A stretch of DNA of 55,588 nucleotides from CAYSNP01 sp964432485 (GTDB taxonomy: Bacteria; Bacillota; Clostridia; Christensenellales; DTU072): assembly GCA_964432485.1 (NCBI GenBank), contig CAYSNP010000010.1:1-55588 (forward strand). Direction: 5' to 3'. Below, in pieces: positions 1 through 9,310 of the stretch (the stretch's first letter is position 1; the number at the start of each line of letters is the position of its first letter). The notes beneath the pieces are model-generated. The model saw only the letters and a list, made by a program, of their open reading frames with translations. It had not been told where the DNA came from and ran no database searches. Position numbers and translations under genes: made by a program.

Positions 1-13
1 GAGGCTAACGGTA

Positions 14-3000
14 ATGAATAGGAAGTCAAAAATTAATTTGAAAAAAGCTCTGGGCTATACTTTGGCATTGATTTTAGTTTCGGTAGCTTTTATTTCAGCA
101 AATATTGGAGGCAATGCTCCGTTTAAAGCAAATGCATGGGGGCCCGGGCTACCTTTTGGCGGTACAGGTTACAACTTTACTGATGCGGGTCGTACTTATG
201 CTAAGCAGACCAGTATGGTATATGCCAATGACTATACTACATATGGCAGTCTACAAAATAATGCTACCAGATTGTTAAATCAGTCTGACGGAAGTACCAA
301 CAATCATTGGGAATTAAAAGATGGTGATAAAAACAATGGGTTTTGGTCTATTACTGCAAGGCTAGATGACCATATTTATACAGCGCTAAGAGATAACAGA
401 GCAAAACTTGTTGTCACTACTACAGCGCAAGGAAAAACTGAGAATATAGCCGAAAAAGCATATATAGGGATATCTTCTTATATAGCAGTAGGCAATATTG
501 TAGCTGGTACTGATGGGCTTGCGCATAATTCTTTTACCCAAAATTATTATATACAAGGTAATAACTCAAGCTGGGAAGGAAAGAATGGTAGCGGTAACTT
601 GTCATCTACAGCTACTTATCAACAAACAAGCAATAATGGCAGATATATTAGAGTAGGTATATGTGCAAGATTGGAGTCTAATGGCGGTTGTTTTTTAGGG
701 ATGTGTAACTATAGCTTAGCTCAATTAAATAATGTATCTATAAGTCTTTCAGTCCAAAAAGTTTCTGCAGATAGCTCTGCTCCTACAGTATCCGGCACTA
801 GTAATGCTTGGACTACAACAGGTTCTGTTACCATTACTGATAACGAAAGCGGAGTATGGAAGTATATCATTAATGGCAGCGCTACTGTAATTAGAGAAGA
901 CGGAGGCAAAACTACTTCTCTTAATGTGGACTTGTCACAAGGCGAAAATAAAATTACTGCTTTTAACAATCATGCCATTGCTTCAGCAGAAAAAACCATT
1001 AAATATTACAACCCTACGGTAAGTGTAAGACCAGAAACGCCGCAATCAGCAATTCCCGGAGGGACTGTCACCTTAGACGGTTCATCCACAGTTTTATCCA
1101 AAAACGGAAGGACTGTGGGGGGCAGTTATGCAATGGTGGCTACTGAAAACACAGGATACTACTTCCATTCCTGGCAAAAGCAAGTTGGTGCTGGTGTAGG
1201 ACGCACCTATACTAAAAGCAAGACTTATACTTTAGTGGAAGGGGACGCTTATGAGGAATCTTTAGAGTTTATAGCACATTTTTATGAGATTACTACAGGA
1301 GATACTACACACGCTTATAACGGCAGTCCGCAAGGGGTTAGTTTTACTGCTGATACCGGATTTACTGTATCATACTTTTACACTAATAAGCCGGGCTCGC
1401 CTTCTTGGTCCTCTGCTACAGCTCCAACTAATTTTGGCTATTATAATGCAGAGATTACTGTTAGCCGCTCCGGGACTCAAATGGGTCAAAAGACAGTATC
1501 GCTTACTATTGCTAAGGCTACTCCTGTATTTAATTTAAGCGGTGTAAATCTTAATCCCATATACAATGGGCAAGCCCAGAGCATAAGCGGTGCTACAGCC
1601 AATAGCGGCGGTGCAATATCTTATGAGAATAACAGCTTTATAAACGCAGGCGACTATATGGTAAAAATAAAGGTGGCAGAAACTAGCAACTATGAGGAAG
1701 GAAGTATAAATGTGCTTGTTAAAGTGCAAAAGGCAACTTATGATATCAGCGGCATTAGCTTTTCTAGTAAGACATATACTTATGACGGTACTGCTAAATA
1801 TATTAGTGTTACAGGCACATTGCCAGAAGGATTAAGTATGCAGTATGAACCGTTTGACCATATGATCAATGCGGGCAGTACGCAGATTACTGCAAGGTTT
1901 AGTGTAGCAGATACAGACAATTACAATGATATTAGAGACCCATTGTATGCTTACTTAAATATTAATAAAGCCAATGTTAATATGGAGGGAATCAGCTTCC
2001 CCAGTGCCAGCTTTGTTTATAGCGGTACAGAAAAATCAATTACAATTTCAGGGACTTTGCCACAAGGAGTAACAGTTAGCTATACGGGCAATAAGCGCAC
2101 ATTGGTAGGTTCGCAAGGAGCACAAGCTCACTTTACACCGCCAGATGCTATCAATTACAATGCCATACCGTCTATGAGCGCTACTATTACAGTAACTAAA
2201 GCTACTTACAATATGAGCGGTGTTAGCTTTAACAATACATCAAAAGTATACAATGGAGCAGAGCAAGCACTTACTATTACAGGCACATTGCCTTATGGAG
2301 TATCGGTAGCATACGCAAATAATAAGTTAACCAATGTAGGTAGTATTGCTGCTACCGCTAACTTTACGGGAGATGCAGACAATTACTTTCCTATTCCTAG
2401 CAAGAGTGCTACTTTAACCATTACTAAAGCCGACAACCCTTTAGCAATATCAGTTGATGATGTTTTTTATTCCAGTCCTATTGTAATAGATGTAGTAAGC
2501 AATCCCAGCGGCGGCAGCGTTTCTTATTTATACAAACTCAGCAATGCTGGCGATGGCTCTTATTCTGCTACTGTACCTACAGCATTAGGCGAATATACAG
2601 TAAAAGCTTATAGTGAAGCAACCTCTAACTATTTTGCAGCGGAGGCTACAGCTACATTTAGTATTGTAAGGGCATACTATAACCTTGGCAATATTGAGTT
2701 TGACGATATTTCTTATACTTATGACGGACAAGAAAAAGAGATTACAATCACGGGCACTTTGCCTCAAGGAGTAAGCGTAATCTATAGCAATAATAAGCTT
2801 ACCAATGCAGGGTCAATTCAAGTGAGCGCAAGTTTTGCTGGAGATGAGGTCAATTACTATCCGATTGAACTTGTACTTACTGCTACTTTGACAATTGACA
2901 AAGCTACTTATGATATGAGCAGCGTTTCCTTTACTGATAAGTATTTTAGCTTTGAAGAAGGTGTAACTAGAGAAATTACTATAGATGGCACTCTGCCTCA

Positions 3001-6000
3001 AGGTGTTAGCGTCTCTTATGTAGGCAATACATTGTCTTCTATGGGCTCAACCAATGCAACTGCTAATTTTTCTGGTGATGAAGATAATTATGAACTTATA
3101 CCCTCTATGTACGCAACTCTATATATTAATGATAAAGGCACTTTTGACTTATCCGGTTTAAGCTGGATATATGATGCTCCTTTTATGTTTGACGGCAGTT
3201 ATCAAACAGTAGGTATCAACGGCTTGACTTACGATTCTGGCTTTGGATATTATATAGTAGAAGGACTTGACCCTGCCATCCTTAAAGTTACCAATATAAT
3301 GGGTATCAGTATGCGTAATGCAGGCAATTATACTGCCTTTCTAGAGTATGAATATAATGAATCCGGCTACAATCCTCCTAATTTCCCTGATCTTAATTGG
3401 TCAATACTTAAAGCTACTTATGATATGAGCGGAGTTAGCTTTGAGGATAAAGTTTATACCTATGACGGACAGACTAAAAAGATAGAAATAAGCGGAACGC
3501 TGCCTATGGGCATAGCTCCTGTTTATACTCAAAATACCCTAACAGATGTCGGCAGTATTTTAGTTACTGTTGATTTTGAGTTAGTAGAGCCGGACAATTA
3601 CTATGCTATCCCTTCCATGGAAGCTACTTTAACAATAGAAAAGGCACAAAATGCGCTGAACTTTACTGTAGAGGACATCAATTACGGACAAACGCTTTTT
3701 ATAGAAAATATAGTTAACCCTAGCGGCGGCGGGCTTTCTTATAGATATAAGGCAAAAGGTGCCGATGACGATACTTATACAGCCACAGTGCCTACTCAAG
3801 CAGGCGAATATGTAGTAAGAGTACAAAGTTTGGAGACGCCTAATTACTATTCTGCAACAGTAATTAAGGAATTTAAGATTAACAAAGCCACTTACAATAT
3901 GAGTGCTATTACCTTTGAAGATGCCGGCTACGAATATGACGGACAAGAAAAAGAACTGCTTATTACAGGCGTATTGCCCGACGGAGTAAGCGTAGAGTAT
4001 ACACTTAACAAATTGACTAATGTAGGAGTATTGCAAGTAACAGCTACCTTTATAGGCGATAGTGTCAATTACCACTCTATAGACGATAAGGAGGCTACTC
4101 TTACCATTACTCAAGCTGAAAATCCTATGGAAGCTATTGTAGAAGATAGCGTGTTTGGCGATCCCTTAAATATTACAATAGAGGATAATTTAGGAGCGGA
4201 AGAAATTTTGTACTTTAAGTTGCAGGAAGAAGACGATTCTTGCTATAGCACTACTGCTCCAACGGAACTTGGCAGTTATACTGTAAAAATAGTAAGTGAA
4301 GAATCTCAAAACTTTTTTGAAAAGACAATTATTGCAAACTTTAGGATAACCAGGCCTAACTATGATATGAGCGGGGTTAGCTTTTCAGATAAAACGGTAA
4401 CTTACGATGGCAATAGCTATACTATTACCATTGTCGGCGAGCTGCCCGAAGGAGTAAGCGTAACCTATGGCGTAGGCTCTGAGCATACTAATGCCGGCAG
4501 TTATACCATTTATGCTTTCTTTACCGGTGATGAGGAAAACTATAATACTATCCCTACAAGGAGCGCTACTCTTACCATTGAACGGGCAGAAAATGAGTTA
4601 GAAATACAAGCTAACGATATATTTTATAACCAGCCTATGGATATAAGCATAATATCCAACCTTAGCGGAGCTGAAATACGCTATTTTTATAAAAAACAAG
4701 GACAAGATGATATTTATTATTCAGATATTGTACCCAGAGCATTAGGTGTCTATGATGTTAAGGCCGAAAGTTTGCAGACAACTAATTATAAGGTGGGTAT
4801 AGATTACTCTCAATTTGAAATAAAGAGGGCATATTACGATTTAAGCGGAGTTAGCTTTGAGGATGCAACTTATGTCTATAACGGTCAAGAAAAGGTCCTG
4901 ACTATTACAGGCTCTTTGCCTATAGGCGTAATTGTCAATTACTTACCAAATAACAAGAGGACAAATGTTGGAGAAGTCAATATAGAAGCAAAGTTTGAAG
5001 GCGACCCTATTAATTATTATCCTATCCCTTCTATGTATGCAAAGCTGACCATTGAGGTTGCTATCAATAATTTAAGCGCAAGCATTGCTGATATTACCTT
5101 TGGGCAGAATTTGGATATCAAAGTGTCCAATCCTAACGGAGGTCCGTTGCTGTTTAACTTTAAGCCGCAAGGTGCAGGCGATGACGAGTACACTACAGCC
5201 AAACCTGTAAACGCAGGATTGTATGTTGCAAAGATTATTAGCGCCGCTACAGAAAATTATGCGGAAGCATTCTTCCTTGTGGATTTTGAAATCAATAAAG
5301 CTACAATCGATATGAGCGGAGTAAGCTTTGAAGATAAGACTTTTGAATATGATGGCGAAATACATTACTTAGAGATAAGCGGTATTTTACCAAAGATGCT
5401 TAATACTAATTATAGCGACAACCGTGTGCAAATAGATGTAGGAGAGTATCTTGCTAGCGTAGAATTCACATTTTTATCAGATGAACAAAATTATTATCCT
5501 GTAGAGCTAAGGACAGCTTGGCTTATTATTGAAAAGGCAACAAATAGGGTGTTTGCTACTGTGGAGGATATCTTCCTGGGAGGGGAGTTGGATATTGTAG
5601 TGGATAATCCTGCCCAAGGGGCATTGACTTATCTATACAAGGCAAGCGGCGAAAGCGAGTATAGCCCGGTTCAGCCTACTGCGCCAGGCACTTATAGCTT
5701 AAAGGTGATAAGTGCCGAAACTGACTGCTATAAGCTAGGCGAAAGCGAGACAACCTTTAAGATAAACAAGTTTACTTATGATATGAGCGGTGTTTCTTTT
5801 TCAAATACGGTATATATATACGATGGGACTCCTAAAACTTTGCAGATTGTCGGCACTTTGCCTGAAGGGGTAAGTGTATCTTATTCTGCAGACACTTTAA
5901 CGGAGGCGGGTGAGCTGCAAGTTACCGCCACTTTTACCGGAGACAGCAGCACCCATAACGCAATTGCCGATAAAGTTGCTACCCTAACTATTCATAAAGC

Positions 6001-6859
6001 TATTATTGATATGAGCAATGTATCTTTTGTAGATAAAAAGGTAACTTATGACGGTTATAGGAAATCAATCACCATTGCAGGCACACTTCCCCAAGGAGTA
6101 AGCGTAAGCTATAAAAACAATACCTTAACAAAGGTAGGTTTTGTCAATGCTGTTGCAGAGTTTTCGCATACTTCTCCCAACCATGAACCTATAGATTCTA
6201 TGATAGCTACTTTAACTATAGAAAAGGGCACCTATGATATGAGCGGCATAATCTTTGAGGATGCTGCCTATATCTATGACGGACAAGTTAAGATAATTAC
6301 AATTACAGGTAAGTTGCCCGAAGGTGTGAGCGTATCTTATTCCAGCAATGCCTTAACGCAACCCGGAAAGGTTAGTGCTACTGCAAGATTTCTCGGCGAT
6401 AGTGCCAATTACAATCCTATTCCTCATATGATTGCTACACTTACTGTTGAAAAGTACGAGCCTTTAGTATCAGTAATCAGGACTTCTGAAATTCAAAAAA
6501 TTACTGTTAATGAAGATAGTATTACTGCTATCCTTGCAAGCAATATCGAAAGTTTTGAACTAAACTTAGCTATAAAAGGTGATGCAAGCTATGCCTTGTA
6601 TGCAGATGCAGATTGTACCGAGTCATTAGCAGGACATTCGCTAAACTTGCAAGAAGGACAAAATACTATTTTTGTTAAAGTTATGCTGGAAGACGGAAGC
6701 GAGCAAATTATTAAAATAAATCTTAGCAGGGCAGAGCCTCCTCTAATCAGCCAAGAGTGGACTTTGGTACTACTGGCTGCCAGCATAATAGCAATACTGG
6801 TACTACTGGTATTAGTTATTAAAGGCAGGAAGCTAAAGCCCAAAAAGATTAAGCAATAA
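14..6859 (+). CDS. Giant MBG-repeat surface protein (2281 aa)
   Basis: Exported, membrane-anchored protein. A basic N-terminus and hydrophobic segment (about residues 12-40) form a signal peptide. Residues about 45-250 are a non-repetitive head, and about 333-425 resemble an InlB-type bacterial repeat (FHSWQKQ). From about residue 495 to 2145 there is a long run of about 75-aa beta modules of the MBG type. Type A begins Y-D-M-S-G-V-S-F and carries YDG and GTLPxGVSVSY motifs (about 13 copies plus divergent ones). Type B carries NPSGG and ends in ATVPTxxGEYxVK (6 copies). Residues about 2150-2240 look like a cadherin-like sandwich. A transmembrane helix (about 2248-2268) and a lysine-rich tail end the protein, with no LPXTG sorting motif. 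The ATG is preceded by GAGG at the window edge. A stalk-like adhesin or glycan-binding role is inference. Confidence 0.9.
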   Translation: MNRKSKINLKKALGYTLALILVSVAFISANIGGNAPFKANAWGPGLPFGGTGYNFTDAGRTYAKQTSMVYANDYTTYGSLQNNATRLLNQSDGSTNNHWELKDGDKNNGFWSITARLDDHIYTALRDNRAKLVVTTTAQGKTENIAEKAYIGISSYIAVGNIVAGTDGLAHNSFTQNYYIQGNNSSWEGKNGSGNLSSTATYQQTSNNGRYIRVGICARLESNGGCFLGMCNYSLAQLNNVSISLSVQKVSADSSAPTVSGTSNAWTTTGSVTITDNESGVWKYIINGSATVIREDGGKTTSLNVDLSQGENKITAFNNHAIASAEKTIKYYNPTVSVRPETPQSAIPGGTVTLDGSSTVLSKNGRTVGGSYAMVATENTGYYFHSWQKQVGAGVGRTYTKSKTYTLVEGDAYEESLEFIAHFYEITTGDTTHAYNGSPQGVSFTADTGFTVSYFYTNKPGSPSWSSATAPTNFGYYNAEITVSRSGTQMGQKTVSLTIAKATPVFNLSGVNLNPIYNGQAQSISGATANSGGAISYENNSFINAGDYMVKIKVAETSNYEEGSINVLVKVQKATYDISGISFSSKTYTYDGTAKYISVTGTLPEGLSMQYEPFDHMINAGSTQITARFSVADTDNYNDIRDPLYAYLNINKANVNMEGISFPSASFVYSGTEKSITISGTLPQGVTVSYTGNKRTLVGSQGAQAHFTPPDAINYNAIPSMSATITVTKATYNMSGVSFNNTSKVYNGAEQALTITGTLPYGVSVAYANNKLTNVGSIAATANFTGDADNYFPIPSKSATLTITKADNPLAISVDDVFYSSPIVIDVVSNPSGGSVSYLYKLSNAGDGSYSATVPTALGEYTVKAYSEATSNYFAAEATATFSIVRAYYNLGNIEFDDISYTYDGQEKEITITGTLPQGVSVIYSNNKLTNAGSIQVSASFAGDEVNYYPIELVLTATLTIDKATYDMSSVSFTDKYFSFEEGVTREITIDGTLPQGVSVSYVGNTLSSMGSTNATANFSGDEDNYELIPSMYATLYINDKGTFDLSGLSWIYDAPFMFDGSYQTVGINGLTYDSGFGYYIVEGLDPAILKVTNIMGISMRNAGNYTAFLEYEYNESGYNPPNFPDLNWSILKATYDMSGVSFEDKVYTYDGQTKKIEISGTLPMGIAPVYTQNTLTDVGSILVTVDFELVEPDNYYAIPSMEATLTIEKAQNALNFTVEDINYGQTLFIENIVNPSGGGLSYRYKAKGADDDTYTATVPTQAGEYVVRVQSLETPNYYSATVIKEFKINKATYNMSAITFEDAGYEYDGQEKELLITGVLPDGVSVEYTLNKLTNVGVLQVTATFIGDSVNYHSIDDKEATLTITQAENPMEAIVEDSVFGDPLNITIEDNLGAEEILYFKLQEEDDSCYSTTAPTELGSYTVKIVSEESQNFFEKTIIANFRITRPNYDMSGVSFSDKTVTYDGNSYTITIVGELPEGVSVTYGVGSEHTNAGSYTIYAFFTGDEENYNTIPTRSATLTIERAENELEIQANDIFYNQPMDISIISNLSGAEIRYFYKKQGQDDIYYSDIVPRALGVYDVKAESLQTTNYKVGIDYSQFEIKRAYYDLSGVSFEDATYVYNGQEKVLTITGSLPIGVIVNYLPNNKRTNVGEVNIEAKFEGDPINYYPIPSMYAKLTIEVAINNLSASIADITFGQNLDIKVSNPNGGPLLFNFKPQGAGDDEYTTAKPVNAGLYVAKIISAATENYAEAFFLVDFEINKATIDMSGVSFEDKTFEYDGEIHYLEISGILPKMLNTNYSDNRVQIDVGEYLASVEFTFLSDEQNYYPVELRTAWLIIEKATNRVFATVEDIFLGGELDIVVDNPAQGALTYLYKASGESEYSPVQPTAPGTYSLKVISAETDCYKLGESETTFKINKFTYDMSGVSFSNTVYIYDGTPKTLQIVGTLPEGVSVSYSADTLTEAGELQVTATFTGDSSTHNAIADKVATLTIHKAIIDMSNVSFVDKKVTYDGYRKSITIAGTLPQGVSVSYKNNTLTKVGFVNAVAEFSHTSPNHEPIDSMIATLTIEKGTYDMSGIIFEDAAYIYDGQVKIITITGKLPEGVSVSYSSNALTQPGKVSATARFLGDSANYNPIPHMIATLTVEKYEPLVSVIRTSEIQKITVNEDSITAILASNIESFELNLAIKGDASYALYADADCTESLAGHSLNLQEGQNTIFVKVMLEDGSEQIIKINLSRAEPPLISQEWTLVLLAASIIAILVLLVLVIKGRKLKPKKIKQ

Positions 6860-6880
6860 AGCACTTGTTAAGGGCAGATT

Positions 6881-6910
6881 AAAAGCTCGGCAGAATTGCT
6901 GAGCTTTTTT
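6881..6910. terminator. Bidirectional intrinsic terminator
   Basis: AGCTCGGCA and TGCTGAGCT pair around a GAAT loop, with one G-T wobble. T6 follows on the plus strand and T4 on the minus strand. The hairpin lies between the convergent MBG-protein and folT genes and can serve both. Confidence 0.85.
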
Positions 6911-7427
6911 AGTTTAGCTTTGTTTTAATAACTCGGTCTATAGACGGGAGTAGCAGTAAAGCAATAATTGTATTTAAGGCAAGCACTAAACTTTGAAAAG
7001 GAGCACGTGCTCCAAGATAGGCAAAAAAAGTAGCACCTTTAGAAAATGCAAGCCATAAAGCAAATGTGTTTATCCCGGCAGTAACCAATACCAGTACCAA
7101 GAAAAAACTCAGTATTGTATTTGCAATCTTTCCAAAAGGAGAAAACTTAAAGACCAAAGCGGGAATCAGCCCCAGCAGCCCGCTACCTATGCCTATCAAA
7201 GGCAGATACGGGCCTAACGGATGAATAATACCTGCAATTAAATCTCCCAAAAAGCCAACTAAAAAGGCATCAAACAGCTTTAGCTTATAGCCGGCAATAA
7301 AACAGGGGATATAAACGAAAGAAAGCGCAAAATGCTTTATGCCGGCATTAAAAGTCCCCATATTAAGGACTACGGAAATAGCAGTAAGTACAGCGGTATA
7401 AGCAATTCGCTGAGTGATTTTGGACAT
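6909..7427 (-). CDS. folT: ECF transporter S-component, folate type (FolT-like)
   Basis: Small hydrophobic protein of 172 aa with about six membrane segments, the size and layout of substrate-binding S-components of energy-coupling factor importers. The block LGPYLPLIGIGSGLLGLIPA and the late INTFALWLAF plus GARAPFQSL (conserved arginine) match the folate-family S-components. It would bind folate and dock with a shared EcfAA'T module encoded elsewhere; none is in the window. A longer reading frame exists, but AGGAGG at 7435-7440 places the start at the ATG of MSKITQRIAY, and the extra frame runs into the riboswitch. The THF riboswitch upstream supports folate as substrate and indicates repression when folate is sufficient. 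Confidence 0.85.
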   Translation of the reverse strand: MSKITQRIAYTAVLTAISVVLNMGTFNAGIKHFALSFVYIPCFIAGYKLKLFDAFLVGFLGDLIAGIIHPLGPYLPLIGIGSGLLGLIPALVFKFSPFGKIANTILSFFLVLVLVTAGINTFALWLAFSKGATFFAYLGARAPFQSLVLALNTIIALLLLPSIDRVIKTKLN

Positions 7428-7486
7428 AAAAAAACCTCCTATGCCCATTGGAAAATAGAAGGCGCAAAGGAAATTATGCTCTATTT

Positions 7487-7586
7487 TGCAACGGACGCAA
7501 TAAGGCATCGCAACTGCAAAAAGCAGTCATTCGTTTGCAGGCAACATCCCATCCCGCAACACTATCGCACCTTATTTACTTTGCTG
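7487..7586 (-). promoter_or_regulatory. Tetrahydrofolate (THF) riboswitch
   Basis: On the minus strand the leader of folT folds as the THF riboswitch. P1 is GCAA/TTGC (7581-7584 with 7488-7491). P2 is AATAAGG/CCTTATT. P3 is TTGCGGG/CCTGCAA with one G-U pair and a loop containing GGGATG. P4 is ACTGC/GCAGT with a T5 loop. The characteristic ACGAA follows P3, and TATTGCGTCCG closes the structure, close to the family's CAUUGCAUCCG. About 45 nt separate it from the AGGAGG of folT. Between them AAAATAGA can pair with TCTATTTT, a possible expression platform. The assignment rests on these pairings and the gene downstream, not on a covariance search. Confidence 0.85.
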
Positions 7587-7649
7587 ACATTATTATAATT
7601 GGTAAAAATTGCTTTGTCAATAAATATTAAGCGGCAATACCACCTTTTT

Positions 7650-9149
7650 TTATAATCCAACACCCTTTGTTTTAAAGGCACTTAACTTTACCGTATCCGT
7701 TACTATTGTCAAGACAGCATACATTCCCATGCCCGCTGCCGCACTAAGGGCAAGCCCAAAGATAGGCAGCGCACTTGATAAGATACCGTATAGCGAGTAA
7801 GTAAAATATGCACTGGCAAGAGCAAAAATCATAGCGGCAAAGAATGAACGCAGAAACTCCATTTTAAGTCCGGAATATTTCTTGAGCATTATAAGGTTAA
7901 GCACGCCTGAAATAGTAAGAGAGGAAAGAGACGCAAGCGCCACCGAATAGATACCTACAAGGGGAGGCAAAAAGTAAACGCAGGCAAACATTGCTATCGT
8001 TCCTACGATATAGTTAAAGAAAGATTTTTTTTCCAGTCCCATAGAATGCATAGCGCTTTGGGTGAGCTGGGAAAGCGAAAGAGGTATCATAATAAAACAA
8101 GCCCACTGCAAATATCTGCCGCTTTGGGCATCCTTATATAGGAGTATGGTTAACTCTTCTCCCAATGCAAGGTAACATAACAAAAAGATGCCGCTGATTA
8201 AAAAAGAAAACTCCAGCCCGCTGTTTATTTGGCGGTTGAGTGCAACGTAATCTTTTTTTGCACACTTTTCGCTCATTTCGGGCACTAGCACCACGCTAAG
8301 AGAGCCCAGTATGCTCATAGGAGCTAAAATTAGCGGATTTGCCATACCGCTAACCCTCCCGTAAGAAGCTGTAGCTTCACTCATTGTAAGTCCCGATTGC
8401 ATTAGCCTAAGCGGAAAAAGCAGTGCTACAAAAGTAACGGATAATGAGCTGACTATTCGCATTACAGTAATAGGTAAGGCGGGCTTGCCTATTTCTTTGA
8501 ACTTTGGAGTAGCGGAAAGTTTGCCGCCATAGGTAAGAAACATTATTATAAGCACAATACATATCAATATATCGCTGATTATAAATGCATAAGTAATAGC
8601 ATAAGCTCCGCTAATAGTAAAAATTATACCGCTTATTAGCAATACACATATCACTATTCGCATTAGCTCTTCCAGCATTTCGGTAAAAGCAAAGCGAGAA
8701 TATTCTTTTCTGCCCCAAAAATAACTTCGGATAATATAATAAATAGTTGTTGAAAGCAAAGCGGGCATTATTATTAAAAACAACGGCAAACTTCTTTTAT
8801 CTGAAAAGAGAGAACCTAAATAGTTGCGAAAGGCAAACAGCAATCCTATCATTATCAAAGAAACTGCAACCCCTATAATCAATGCGCCTGTTAACAAATC
8901 CGCAGACCCTTTAGAGTTATTTAGTGCTCGTTCCTCAGCAATTTTGCGAGAAAGCACCAATGGCAGCCCTGAGGCTGTAAGGGATGCAAAAAGGTAAAAA
9001 ACTGAAGTGCTGATTTGATACAGCCCCATTACTTCTGCCCCCAACTCTCGTGAAATGTATATCTTAAAAAATAGGGAAATAATTTTAGTAAAAATAGAGT
9101 AGGCAGTTACAGTAGCTACCGCCTTATAGACTTTTTTTGTGACGCTCAT
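7650..9149 (-). CDS. Polysaccharide/lipid flippase, SpoVB/MurJ-like (MOP superfamily)
   Basis: Membrane protein of 499 aa with about 12-14 hydrophobic segments. The N-terminus (AYSIFTKIISLFFKIYISRELGAEVMGLYQ) has the look of the SpoVB/polysaccharide-flippase family. The LPLVLSRKIAEE segment follows. Such proteins move lipid-linked cell-wall or polysaccharide precursors across the membrane. SpoVB in endospore formers acts in cortex synthesis, but several vegetative paralogs exist, so sporulation should not be inferred from this gene alone. It is transcribed away from the lipoprotein gene at 9311 and lies 221 bp upstream of folT in the same direction. No clear Shine-Dalgarno sequence precedes the ATG. 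The substrate is unknown. Confidence 0.85.
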   Translation of the reverse strand: MSVTKKVYKAVATVTAYSIFTKIISLFFKIYISRELGAEVMGLYQISTSVFYLFASLTASGLPLVLSRKIAEERALNNSKGSADLLTGALIIGVAVSLIMIGLLFAFRNYLGSLFSDKRSLPLFLIIMPALLSTTIYYIIRSYFWGRKEYSRFAFTEMLEELMRIVICVLLISGIIFTISGAYAITYAFIISDILICIVLIIMFLTYGGKLSATPKFKEIGKPALPITVMRIVSSLSVTFVALLFPLRLMQSGLTMSEATASYGRVSGMANPLILAPMSILGSLSVVLVPEMSEKCAKKDYVALNRQINSGLEFSFLISGIFLLCYLALGEELTILLYKDAQSGRYLQWACFIMIPLSLSQLTQSAMHSMGLEKKSFFNYIVGTIAMFACVYFLPPLVGIYSVALASLSSLTISGVLNLIMLKKYSGLKMEFLRSFFAAMIFALASAYFTYSLYGILSSALPIFGLALSAAAGMGMYAVLTIVTDTVKLSAFKTKGVGL

Positions 9150-9310
9150 TCTACATAACTATATTTTCTAGCCTTATACGATATGCATATATACTTTAAA
9201 TACAAAATTTGTAATGCAAATAAGGGTTGTTTAGTTGTATAATGCCTGCGGATATGTTATTATAAGATTTGGTAAATAACCACTCTTATTATGCTAAAAA
9301 GGTGGCAACA

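Noticed and set aside
3629..4114. 161-codon frame antisense to the MBG protein
   Set aside because: Lies wholly within a clearly coding, repeat-rich gene on the other strand, with no start signals or domain.
7650..9149. Evidence for endospore formation
   Set aside because: SpoVB-like flippases also occur in non-sporulating species, and no other sporulation gene except a CotH-like fragment (also not specific) is present.
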